A stretch of DNA of 64,000 bases from CAWULT01 sp963923455 (GTDB taxonomy: Bacteria; Acidobacteriota; Vicinamibacteria; Vicinamibacterales; UBA2999), in NCBI GenBank assembly GCA_963923455.1, contig CAWULT010000004.1:1-64000 (forward strand), given 5' to 3'. Below are positions 34,480 through 41,749 of this stretch, piece after piece. The notes below the pieces were generated by a model. That model made no database searches. It saw only the letters and a list, made by a program, of their open reading frames with translations, and was not told the DNA's origin. How positions within the stretch are numbered: position 1 is the stretch's first letter; every line of letters starts with the position of its first letter. The position numbers and the translations under genes are program-made.

Positions 34480-35793
34480 CTCGGTGACGTCGGCTTTCGG
34501 GATGGCCTCGTCGGGCAGACCCATGAGTCCGGCTTGGGTGAGCACCCGGGGGACGCTGGCAATCGGTTGTGCGGGCGGCAGTTCGGCCGCCGTCGTGACG
34601 TCGAGATCCCGGAGCCGGCGGGCGCTGACGAGCACGCGGCTCTCGAAGGACCCGGCGGCCTGGTTGTAGGCCTGCACGGCGCCGTCCAGGCGTTTCCTGA
34701 CGTCGTCGAAGTGTCCCGTGAAGGTGGCCAGGCGCTCGTAGAACTCCTTGCCGAGGCGGGCGACCTCGCGGGCGTTCTCGGCCAGCGCCTCCTGGCGCCA
34801 CGCGTGGGCGACCGTCGTCAGCAGGGCGATGAGCGTGATCGGGCTCGCCAGCAGCACCCTGTTCTGGAGTCCGTGCTCGATCAGCGTCAGGTCCTGCTGC
34901 AGCGCCGTGCTGAACAGGGTCTCTCCCGGCAGGAACATCACGACCATGTCCGGTGAACCGGGAAGCTGGTCCCAGTACGCCTTGCTCCCCAGCTTGTCCA
35001 TGTGGTCCCGAACCTGCCGGGCATGCTGGGCCAGCTTCTCGGTCCGGACGGCGTCGTCGTGCGATTCCTGTGCGTCCAGGAAGGCGTCGAGCGGGGCCTT
35101 GGCGTCGACGACGATCTGCTTGTCGCCGGGCAGCCGGACGATGAGGTCGGGCCGGAGCCGGCCGCCCTCCGTCGCCAGGCCCCGCTGCTCCTCGAAGTCG
35201 CACTTGTGCAACATGCCGGCCAGCTCGACGACGCGGCGCAGCTGCATTTCGCCCCAGCGGCCCCGCGCCGACGGTGTCCGCAGCGCCCTCGCCAGGCTCT
35301 GTGCCGACTGCCCCAGCGCGGCGACCTGCTCGCTCAGCCGGGCGTAAGCCGACACACGCTCGCGCTCGACGTCCCCGAGCCGGGACTCCACCTTCCTGAG
35401 CGTGTCGGCGAGTGGCTGCACCAGGCCGTCCACGGCCTTCTGCCGGGCCTCGAGCTGCGCGGCCGCGTCCTGGCGGTAGCCGTCGAGCGTGGCCTTCGCC
35501 ATGTCCATGAACGCGCCGCGGTTGGCGTGGAGGGCGTCGGCGGCGAGCGACTGGAAGGCGTCCCGAAGATTCTGTCCGGCCGAGGCCAGCAGTGCGTGCG
35601 TCGCGTCGACCGACTGCTGCTGACGCTCGACCTCCTGCTGCAGCCACTTGTTGTCCTGCCGGGCCGCGGCCAGCTCCGTCGCGGCAGCGAGCCGGGCCTC
35701 GTCGAGGCGCCGGGCCCACACGCTCCGCGTGACGAGGAACGTCACGACGGCCGAGACGGCCACGGCGAGCACGAGCAGCAGGCTGGTGTCCAT
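34477..35793 (-). CDS. rmuC: DNA recombination protein RmuC
   Basis: A 438-residue RmuC-family protein, linked to limiting rearrangements at inverted repeats. An N-terminal membrane helix (SLLLVLAVAVSAVVTFLV) is followed by a long coiled coil (about residues 25-180) and the PD-(D/E)XK nuclease-like core with GRWGEMQLRRVVE, RPDLIVRLPG and VVDAKAPLDAF; MVVMFLPGE and HAWRQEALAENA are further family blocks. ATG 35793 puts the helix at the N-terminus; an ATG at 35874 would overlap the divergent M23 gene. A minus-strand TACACT lies 28 bases upstream. Confidence 0.9.
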   Translation of the reverse strand: MDTSLLLVLAVAVSAVVTFLVTRSVWARRLDEARLAAATELAAARQDNKWLQQEVERQQQSVDATHALLASAGQNLRDAFQSLAADALHANRGAFMDMAKATLDGYRQDAAAQLEARQKAVDGLVQPLADTLRKVESRLGDVERERVSAYARLSEQVAALGQSAQSLARALRTPSARGRWGEMQLRRVVELAGMLHKCDFEEQRGLATEGGRLRPDLIVRLPGDKQIVVDAKAPLDAFLDAQESHDDAVRTEKLAQHARQVRDHMDKLGSKAYWDQLPGSPDMVVMFLPGETLFSTALQQDLTLIEHGLQNRVLLASPITLIALLTTVAHAWRQEALAENAREVARLGKEFYERLATFTGHFDDVRKRLDGAVQAYNQAAGSFESRVLVSARRLRDLDVTTAAELPPAQPIASVPRVLTQAGLMGLPDEAIPKADVTE

Positions 35794-35821
35794 GGAAGGG
35801 CGCGTCGCCGCGCCACCGATG

Positions 35822-35827
35822 AGTGTA
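35822..35827 (-). promoter_or_regulatory. Possible rmuC -10 element
   Basis: TACACT on the minus strand ends 28 bases before ATG 35793, giving a leader of about 20 bases. Confidence 0.3.
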
Positions 35828-35837
35828 CCGGGTTTGG

Positions 35838-35843
35838 TATTCT
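35838..35843 (+). promoter_or_regulatory. M23 peptidase gene -10 element
   Basis: TATTCT, preceded by TGG (extended -10), ends nine bases before ATG 35853 with no Shine-Dalgarno. Confidence 0.5.
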
Positions 35844-35852
35844 GCTGCGTCG

Positions 35853-37106
35853 ATGACGTGGGCGTGTCCGTCATGGCGCATCGCCGCGGGGGTCGGGTGG
35901 CTGGGCCTGCTGGCCGCCTGTGGTGGAGGGCCGCCGGCGCCGCAGCCCGGCGGCCGTTCCGCCGGCGACGTCCGCCTCCCGATCGATACGTTGCGGGTCG
36001 AGGGCCTGGTGCCGGACCGCGCGACGCTCGACATGCTGCTGCGCGGGCACGGCGTTGCCGAGGACGCGGCGGCCAGCGTCGTCGCGGCCGCCCGGCAGGT
36101 GTTCGACCCGCGACGCCTGCGATCCCTGCAGCCGTTCGCCATCGAACGCAGTATCGAGGGGGTGTTGCGGGTGTTCGAGTACGAGATCGACGCCGATCGA
36201 CTGCTGCGCGTCACGGCGAACGAACTCGGCACCGAGACGGCCAGCGCGGCCGTGCTGCCCATCCCGAAGACGCTCGAACGGGGGGTTGCCTCGGGCGCGA
36301 TCGACACGCGGACCCCATCGCTCTTTCAGGCCATGGACGCGGCGGGCGAGCGCCCGGAGCTGGCGATCGCCCTGGCCGGCATCTTCGCGGGCGAGATCGA
36401 CTTCAACACGGAGCTCCAGCCCGGCGACCAGTTCTCGCTCGCCTTCGAGCGCTTCCGCCGCGACGGCCGGCCCACGAGCTATGGCAACGTCACCGCCGCC
36501 GAGTTCCGCACCGACGGCCGCGTGCTGCGTGCGATCCGCTTCACGGTGCCGGGAGAGGCGGCTGGCTACTACGACGAGCAGGGGCGGTCGTTGCGCCGGT
36601 TCTTCCTCCGGTCCCCGCTCAAGTTCGAGCCCCGCGTCACGTCCGGCTTCTCGTCGAGCCGCCTGCACCCGGTGCTGCACGCTGCGCGGGCCCACCGCGG
36701 CATCGACTACGCGGCGCCGACCGGCGCCCCCGTCGTGGCAGCGGCCTCGGGCACCGTGCTCGCCGCCAGCTACGACGGCGCGAACGGACGGATGGTCCGC
36801 ATCCGCCACGCCTCGGGCTACGAGTCGTTCTACCTGCACCTGTCGTCGTTCGCGCCGGGGGTTCGCGCCGGTGAGCGCGTCGAACAGGGTGAGTTGATCG
36901 GCCGGGTCGGCTCGTCGGGGCTGGCCACGGGGCCTCACCTGCACTACGGTCTGACGAAGAACGGCGCGTTCGTGAACCCGCTGGTCGAACAGCGCAATCT
37001 GCCGCCCGGCGAGCCGGTGCCCGAGTCGGCGATGGACGCCTTCCGCGCCGAACGCGCGTTGCAGATCGCGCAGCTCGAGGCGGCCAGCCACCTGCGCGCC
37101 GATTGA
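35853..37106 (+). CDS. M23-family peptidoglycan endopeptidase, lipoprotein
   Basis: A 417-residue exported protein. The signal peptide ends in a lipobox-like LLAAC near residue 23, so it is probably lipid-anchored. A middle region (about 45-270) resembles the OapA/LysM-like N-terminal modules of MepM-type enzymes (ELNTELQPGDQFSLAFERF). The C-terminal LytM domain has the zinc ligands in SSRLHPVLHAARAHRGIDYA and HLSSFAPGV and LHYGLTKNG, so it should cleave peptidoglycan cross-bridges. ATG 35853 was chosen because of the signal peptide and a TATTCT nine bases upstream. It is divergent from rmuC and 27 bases upstream of the DUF1015 gene. Confidence 0.9.
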   Translation: MTWACPSWRIAAGVGWLGLLAACGGGPPAPQPGGRSAGDVRLPIDTLRVEGLVPDRATLDMLLRGHGVAEDAAASVVAAARQVFDPRRLRSLQPFAIERSIEGVLRVFEYEIDADRLLRVTANELGTETASAAVLPIPKTLERGVASGAIDTRTPSLFQAMDAAGERPELAIALAGIFAGEIDFNTELQPGDQFSLAFERFRRDGRPTSYGNVTAAEFRTDGRVLRAIRFTVPGEAAGYYDEQGRSLRRFFLRSPLKFEPRVTSGFSSSRLHPVLHAARAHRGIDYAAPTGAPVVAAASGTVLAASYDGANGRMVRIRHASGYESFYLHLSSFAPGVRAGERVEQGELIGRVGSSGLATGPHLHYGLTKNGAFVNPLVEQRNLPPGEPVPESAMDAFRAERALQIAQLEAASHLRAD

Positions 37107-37113
37107 CGGCCGT

Positions 37114-37119
37114 TATAAT
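37114..37119 (+). promoter_or_regulatory. DUF1015/serC operon -10 element
   Basis: A consensus TATAAT ends 14 bases before ATG 37134, just after the M23 stop codon. No convincing -35 is seen at the usual distance. Confidence 0.5.
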
Positions 37120-37133
37120 CAGCGGACACGCCC

Positions 37134-38348
37134 ATGGCCACACTCGTCCCGTTCCGCGCGCTTCGGCCCGTTCCCGAGGCGGCCGCACGGGTGGCCGCCG
37201 TTCCCTACGACGTCGTCAGCACGGACGAGGCGCGGGCGCTCGCGGCCGGCAACCCCCTGAGCTTCCTGCACGTCTCGCGGCCCGAGATCGACCTGCCCCC
37301 CGGCACCGATCCGCACACGGACGGCGCGTACGACCGCGCGGCGGCCAACCTGGCGGCGCTTCGGCGGGAGGCGCCGCTCGTCGTCGACGCCAGCCCCGCC
37401 GTCTACGTCTACCGGCTCACCATGGGGGCGCACGTGCAGACCGGCGTCGCGGCCTGCTATGCGATCGACGAGTACGACCGCGGCGTCATCAGGAAGCACG
37501 AGCGCACGCGCCGCGACAAGGAAGACGACCGCACCCGCCACCTGATCGCGTTGCGTGCGCAGACGGGTCCCGTCTTCCTGGTCTACCCCGGGTCCGCGGC
37601 CATCGACGCCGAGCTCGATCGTCTCGCCACCGGGACGCCGCTGTTCGACTTCACGGCCGCCGACGGCATCCGCCACACGCTGTGGCGCGCCGACGAGGCC
37701 GGGCAGGGCCGCCTCGTCGAGGCGTTCGCCGCCGTGCCGGCGCTGTACATCGCCGACGGGCATCACCGCGCGGCGAGTGCGTCGCGCGCGCGCCATCACG
37801 TCCGAGGCGTCGACGGGCCGGGCGAGTGCGACACGTTCCTCGCCGTCGCCTTTTCCGGCGCCCAGACCGAGATCCTGGCCTACAACCGGGTCGTCAAGGA
37901 CCTGAACGGACACTCGCCGGGCTCGCTCGTCGACGCCGTCCGTGCGCGGTGCGGCGTCACCGACGGTCCGGCGTTGCCGGCGCAGCGCGGCCACGTGTCG
38001 ATGTTCGTCGACGGCCGCTGGTACGACGTCACGTTGCCGGAGGCGCCCGGCACGCTGCCGGCGGCCGAGCGTCTCGACGTCGCCCGGCTGCACGCGCTGG
38101 TGCTCGCGCCGGTGCTGGGGATCGGCGACGAGCGTACCGACGCCCGCATCGACTTCATCGGCGGGGGCCGCGGCACGGCGGCGCTCGAGGCCCGCGTCAC
38201 CTCGGGGCAGGCCGGCGTGGCGTTCTCGATGTACCCGGTCAGCGTCGACGACCTGATGGCGATTGCGGACGAAGGCGGCATCATGCCGCCGAAATCGACC
38301 TGGTTCGAACCGAAACTCCGCGACGGCCTGCTGTCGCACCTGATTTGA
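37134..38348 (+). CDS. DUF1015 family protein, possible serine-metabolism enzyme
   Basis: A 404-residue cytoplasmic protein of the DUF1015 (COG4198) family. Conserved blocks are the N-terminal RPVPEAAARVAAVPYDVVS, a charged stretch IRKHERTRRDKEDDR, and the motif ALYIADGHHRAASA near residue 205. The DGHHR signature is also the hallmark of ParB-like free-serine kinases (SerK and SbnI). The gene is followed eight bases later by serC, and the two probably form one unit, which points to serine metabolism. The function has not been shown for this family; a kinase activity is my inference. The ATG at 37134 opens the conserved N-terminus. Confidence 0.8.
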   Translation: MATLVPFRALRPVPEAAARVAAVPYDVVSTDEARALAAGNPLSFLHVSRPEIDLPPGTDPHTDGAYDRAAANLAALRREAPLVVDASPAVYVYRLTMGAHVQTGVAACYAIDEYDRGVIRKHERTRRDKEDDRTRHLIALRAQTGPVFLVYPGSAAIDAELDRLATGTPLFDFTAADGIRHTLWRADEAGQGRLVEAFAAVPALYIADGHHRAASASRARHHVRGVDGPGECDTFLAVAFSGAQTEILAYNRVVKDLNGHSPGSLVDAVRARCGVTDGPALPAQRGHVSMFVDGRWYDVTLPEAPGTLPAAERLDVARLHALVLAPVLGIGDERTDARIDFIGGGRGTAALEARVTSGQAGVAFSMYPVSVDDLMAIADEGGIMPPKSTWFEPKLRDGLLSHLI

Positions 38349-38356
38349 GGGAACCC

Positions 38357-39448
38357 ATGTCCGGTACCGCTCGCATCTACAACTTCTCCGCCGGCCCGGC
38401 CGTGCTGCCGCTGCCCGTGCTGGAGCAGGCCCAGCGCGATCTCGTGTCGCTGCCCGGCGTCGGCATGTCGGTGCTCGAGATCAGCCACCGCTCGAAGACG
38501 TTCGAGGGGATGCTGAACGGCACGATCGCCGACATGCGAGCGCTTGCCGGCATCTCCGACGACTACGCGATCCTGCTGCTGCAGGGCGGCGCCAGCCTGC
38601 AGTTCTCGATGGTGCCGATGAACCTGCTGGGCCCCGGCCAGACGGCCGACTACGTCGACACGGGCACCTGGGCCGACAAGGCGATCAAGGAAGCGACGCG
38701 CGTCGGTGCCGTCAACGTCACCGGCTCGACCAGGGCCGACAACTACAGCCGCATCCCGTCGCCCGACGAGATCCACCTGACGCCCGGTGCGGCCTACGTG
38801 CACCTGACGACGAACAACACGATCGAGGGCACCGAGTGGAGGAGCCTGCCCGACTCGGGCCCCGCACCCCTCGTCGCCGACGCGTCGTCCGACATCTTCA
38901 GCCGGCCGATCGACGTGTCGCGGTACGGCCTCATCTACGCCGGGGCGCAGAAGAATCTCGGCCCGTCGGGCGTCACGCTGGTCATCATCCGCAAGGATCT
39001 GCTCGAGCGGTCGGCGGCCTCGCTGCCGACGATGTTGAACTACAAGACGCAGGCCGAGAACAACTCGCTCTACAACACGCCGAACACGTTCGGCATCTAC
39101 GTCCTGGGCCTGACGATCGGATGGCTGAAGGGGCTGGGCGGGCTGCACGCGGTCGCGGCGATGAACGAGCGCAAGGCGCGGCTGCTCTACGACGAGATCG
39201 ACCGGACCGGCTTCTACCGCGGGACGGCACAGCGCGAGAGCCGCTCGCTGATGAACGTGACGTTCCGCCTGCCGAGCGAGGAGCTCGAGAAGAAGTTCGA
39301 CAAGGCCGCGACCGCCGCGGGCCTCGACGGCCTCAAGGGCCATCGATCCGTCGGCGGGATGCGGGCGTCGATCTACAACGCGTTTCCCGAAGCCGGTGTG
39401 CAGGCGCTCGTCGACTTCATGCGGGAGTTCGAGCGCACCAACGGCTGA
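38357..39448 (+). CDS. serC: Phosphoserine aminotransferase
   Basis: A 363-residue PLP enzyme converting 3-phosphohydroxypyruvate and glutamate to phosphoserine. The N-terminus IYNFSAGPAVLPLPVLEQAQRDL, MSVLEISHRSKTFEG, the phosphate-binding LLLQGGASLQFSMVPMNL, the Asp in VADASSDIFSRPID and the Schiff-base Lys in YAGAQKNLGPSG are all present; the C-terminus GHRSVGGMRASIYNA holds the substrate Arg. Length is standard. The start is fixed by a GAGGGA six bases upstream, an internal operon start downstream of the DUF1015 gene. It is convergent with pcnB, 13 bases apart. Confidence 0.95.
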   Translation: MSGTARIYNFSAGPAVLPLPVLEQAQRDLVSLPGVGMSVLEISHRSKTFEGMLNGTIADMRALAGISDDYAILLLQGGASLQFSMVPMNLLGPGQTADYVDTGTWADKAIKEATRVGAVNVTGSTRADNYSRIPSPDEIHLTPGAAYVHLTTNNTIEGTEWRSLPDSGPAPLVADASSDIFSRPIDVSRYGLIYAGAQKNLGPSGVTLVIIRKDLLERSAASLPTMLNYKTQAENNSLYNTPNTFGIYVLGLTIGWLKGLGGLHAVAAMNERKARLLYDEIDRTGFYRGTAQRESRSLMNVTFRLPSEELEKKFDKAATAAGLDGLKGHRSVGGMRASIYNAFPEAGVQALVDFMREFERTNG

Positions 39449-39461
39449 CGAGGGCGTTCGC

Positions 39462-40778
39462 TCACGACTGCGGGGGCGGCGGCCGCCGCGGACGGCGGCC
39501 GCGCCGGCGCCGGCGCCGCGGGCGCGGTTCGGCCTCGGCCTCGGGCGTGCCTTCGAACGTGGCCGCCGCCTCGACGAATCCCCGCCAGTGCTCGAGGACC
39601 TCCGGCGCGTTGCCGTGGATCTCCAGCCAGGTCATCGCCTCGCGGAACGGACCGCGATGCATGAGCGCGCGGCGGGCCCGGGGCGAGAGGGTCAGGTCCG
39701 TGAGGCGGCGCTGCAGGCCCAGCACCTGGCGCAGCCGCTCGACGTCGCGCCTGGCGAGGGGCAGCATGCCCAGCGACGGCGCCGGCTCCTTCTTGAAGTC
39801 GCCGTCGGCGTGCGGCGGCGGCGCGAGGATCTGGGCGGCCCGGCCGAGGGGCACGATCAGCGACCCGAGCAGCACCGCGTTCGTCAGCGTGTCGGGAGCC
39901 GACTCGAAGCGCGAGCGGTAACGGTCGACCGCGGCCAGCGACTGCCACAGCGGCTCGCGCGCCGCGGCCTGGAGTTCCGGCGAGATCGGCTCGAGCAGCC
40001 GTCGCTCCGCCAGCAGCCGGAAGGCCCGCTCAGACGAACCGGACCGCAGCAGCTTGTAGAACTCCTCGATCATCCGCGCCGGCGCGCATCGCGCGATCGC
40101 CGCCCGGTGGGTGTCGATGGCCTGCTCGATCGGCGCGTCGATCGTGAAGCCGAGGCGCGCCGCGAACGCGACCGCTCGCAGCATCCGGGCCGGGTCCTCC
40201 TGGAAGCGCTCGTTCGGGTCGCCGATCGAACGCACCACGCCCGCCTTCAGATCCTGCAGGCCAGACGTGTAGTCGATGATCGAGAACGTCCCGATGTCGT
40301 AGAACAGGGCGTTGATCGTGAAGTCGCGCCGGAAGGCGTCCTCTTCTGGCGTCCCGAACGTATTGTCGCGGTGGATCATCCGGTCGCGCTGCACGTCGCG
40401 CTCGGACCGTTCGGCGCCCTCGGTGGCGACCTGGTCCTCGGCGGCCGCCGCCTGCTCCAGTTCCTCCTCCGACACCTGCCGACGGAAGGTTGCGACCTCG
40501 ACAGTCTTGGCGCCGAAGCGGACATGGGCCAGGCGGAACCGCCGGCCGATGATCCAGCAGTTGCGGAAGAGCTTCTTGACCTCGTAGGGATGGGCCGACG
40601 TCCCGATGTCGAAGTCCTTGGGGTGCCGGCCGAGCAGCAGGTCGCGGACGCTGCCGCCGACCAGATATGCCGTGTGCCCCGCCTGATGCAGACGGTAGAG
40701 CACTTTGAGCGCGTCGGGATCGATCAGTTTGCGCGAGATCGCGTGCTCGGACCGCGGCACGACGAGGGGCTCACCCAT
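39462..40778 (-). CDS. pcnB: Poly(A) polymerase / CCA-adding enzyme family protein
   Basis: A 438-residue class II nucleotidyltransferase. The N-terminal catalytic domain has YLVGGSVRDLLLG and the metal-binding DFDIGTSA. The segment WIIGRRFRLAHVRFG matches the signature that marks PcnB-type poly(A) polymerases, but in bacteria outside beta/gamma-proteobacteria such proteins may instead add CCA to tRNA. An RNA-binding helical domain follows (DPARMLRAVAFAARLGF). The last 25 residues are a run of Arg and Pro, a possible RNA-contacting tail. ATG 40778 follows a minus-strand TACAAT by nine bases. It is divergent from the TPR gene. Confidence 0.88.
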   Translation of the reverse strand: MGEPLVVPRSEHAISRKLIDPDALKVLYRLHQAGHTAYLVGGSVRDLLLGRHPKDFDIGTSAHPYEVKKLFRNCWIIGRRFRLAHVRFGAKTVEVATFRRQVSEEELEQAAAAEDQVATEGAERSERDVQRDRMIHRDNTFGTPEEDAFRRDFTINALFYDIGTFSIIDYTSGLQDLKAGVVRSIGDPNERFQEDPARMLRAVAFAARLGFTIDAPIEQAIDTHRAAIARCAPARMIEEFYKLLRSGSSERAFRLLAERRLLEPISPELQAAAREPLWQSLAAVDRYRSRFESAPDTLTNAVLLGSLIVPLGRAAQILAPPPHADGDFKKEPAPSLGMLPLARRDVERLRQVLGLQRRLTDLTLSPRARRALMHRGPFREAMTWLEIHGNAPEVLEHWRGFVEAAATFEGTPEAEAEPRPRRRRRRGRRPRRPPPPQS

Positions 40779-40787
40779 GCGAAGCCG

Positions 40788-40793
40788 ATTGTA
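40788..40793 (-). promoter_or_regulatory. pcnB -10 element
   Basis: TACAAT on the minus strand, preceded by TGC (extended -10), ends nine bases before ATG 40778. Confidence 0.55.
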
Positions 40794-40896
40794 GCAAAGC
40801 GGCACCGGCGCACGGGCCCAAGTGCCGGACGCCAAACGGCTTACTGCGCAGCGCTGGTACGCGTTCGGCGCGGGCGCCGGGGCGCTGCGATGGGAC

Positions 40897-40902
40897 TAGA
40901 AT
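40897..40902 (+). promoter_or_regulatory. TPR protein gene -10 element
   Basis: TAGAAT ends seven bases before ATG 40910, which is the distance between a -10 hexamer and a transcription start, so the mRNA should begin at the start codon. No Shine-Dalgarno is present. Confidence 0.55.
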
Positions 40903-40909
40903 CGAAGTC

Positions 40910-41725
40910 ATGAGGAAGCTCCGGGCGCTCGTCGCCGCGCTCCTGCTCACGTGCGCGGCGTATCCCGCCTGGGCGGCGCCCGCCGAGCCCGCCGCGCTCG
41001 TCCGCGCCCGGACGTCGTACAACGCCGCCGACTATCAGGCGGCGATCGACGCCGCGGCGGTGGCGCGCCGCCAGCCGGAGTGGGCCGACGCCGCCGCGCT
41101 CGTCATGGGCCGGTCCTACCTCGAACGGTACCGCCGGAACGCCGCGGCCGAGGACCTGGCCGCGGCGCGCGAAGCGCTGGCCGCCGTCCGGATCGACACG
41201 CTGAAGCCGCGCGATCAGCTCGACCTCAACATCGGACTCGCTCAGGCGCTCTACTTCGGCGAGCTCTTCGGGGCTTCGGCCGAGTTGTTCGAGACGGCCC
41301 TGGCGGGCCTCGACCTGCTGACTCCGCCCGAACGTCTGCGCCTGCTCGACTGGTGGGCCGGTGCCCTCGACAAGGAGGCGCTGTCGCGGCCCGGCGATCG
41401 CCGCGGCCCGCCCTACGCGCGGATCATCGAGCGGATGGAAGAGGCCCTTCGGGCGGATCCGGCGAACCCCGTGGCCAACTACTGGCTGGCGATCGCGGCG
41501 CGCGGCGCGGGCGATCTCGACCGGGCCTGGGACGCGGCGATCGCCGCGTGGATTCGCGCCGGACTGCGGCGGGACGACACCGAGCAGCTGCGGGCCGACC
41601 TCGACCGCCTGGTCGAGCAGGCACTGATCCCCGAACGCGCCCGCACGCGGGTGAGCCGGGAGAACGAAGACGCCCTCACCGTGCTGCGTGAGGAGTGGGC
41701 GCTCGTCAAGCAGCGCTGGAAGTAG
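40910..41725 (+). CDS. Exported TPR-like protein of unknown function
   Basis: A 271-residue protein with a signal peptide (about residues 1-22, ending AAYPAWAAP). The rest is Ala-rich paired helices resembling tetratricopeptide repeats: ARTSYNAADYQAAIDAAAVA, a block around DLAAAREALAAV, NIGLAQALYFGELFGASAELFETAL, and ANYWLAIAARGAGDLDRAWDAA. Such proteins usually scaffold other envelope proteins. It is a single-gene unit, divergent from pcnB and convergent with polA (24 bases apart). No enzyme motif is seen. Confidence 0.75.
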   Translation: MRKLRALVAALLLTCAAYPAWAAPAEPAALVRARTSYNAADYQAAIDAAAVARRQPEWADAAALVMGRSYLERYRRNAAAEDLAAAREALAAVRIDTLKPRDQLDLNIGLAQALYFGELFGASAELFETALAGLDLLTPPERLRLLDWWAGALDKEALSRPGDRRGPPYARIIERMEEALRADPANPVANYWLAIAARGAGDLDRAWDAAIAAWIRAGLRRDDTEQLRADLDRLVEQALIPERARTRVSRENEDALTVLREEWALVKQRWK

Positions 41726-41749
41726 CCGGCCCGGCGCCGCGGCGTCGGA

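Noticed and set aside
37091..37108. TTGACG at 37103 as the -35 of the DUF1015 promoter
   Set aside because: It is only five bases from the TATAAT, far short of the 16-18 base spacing needed.
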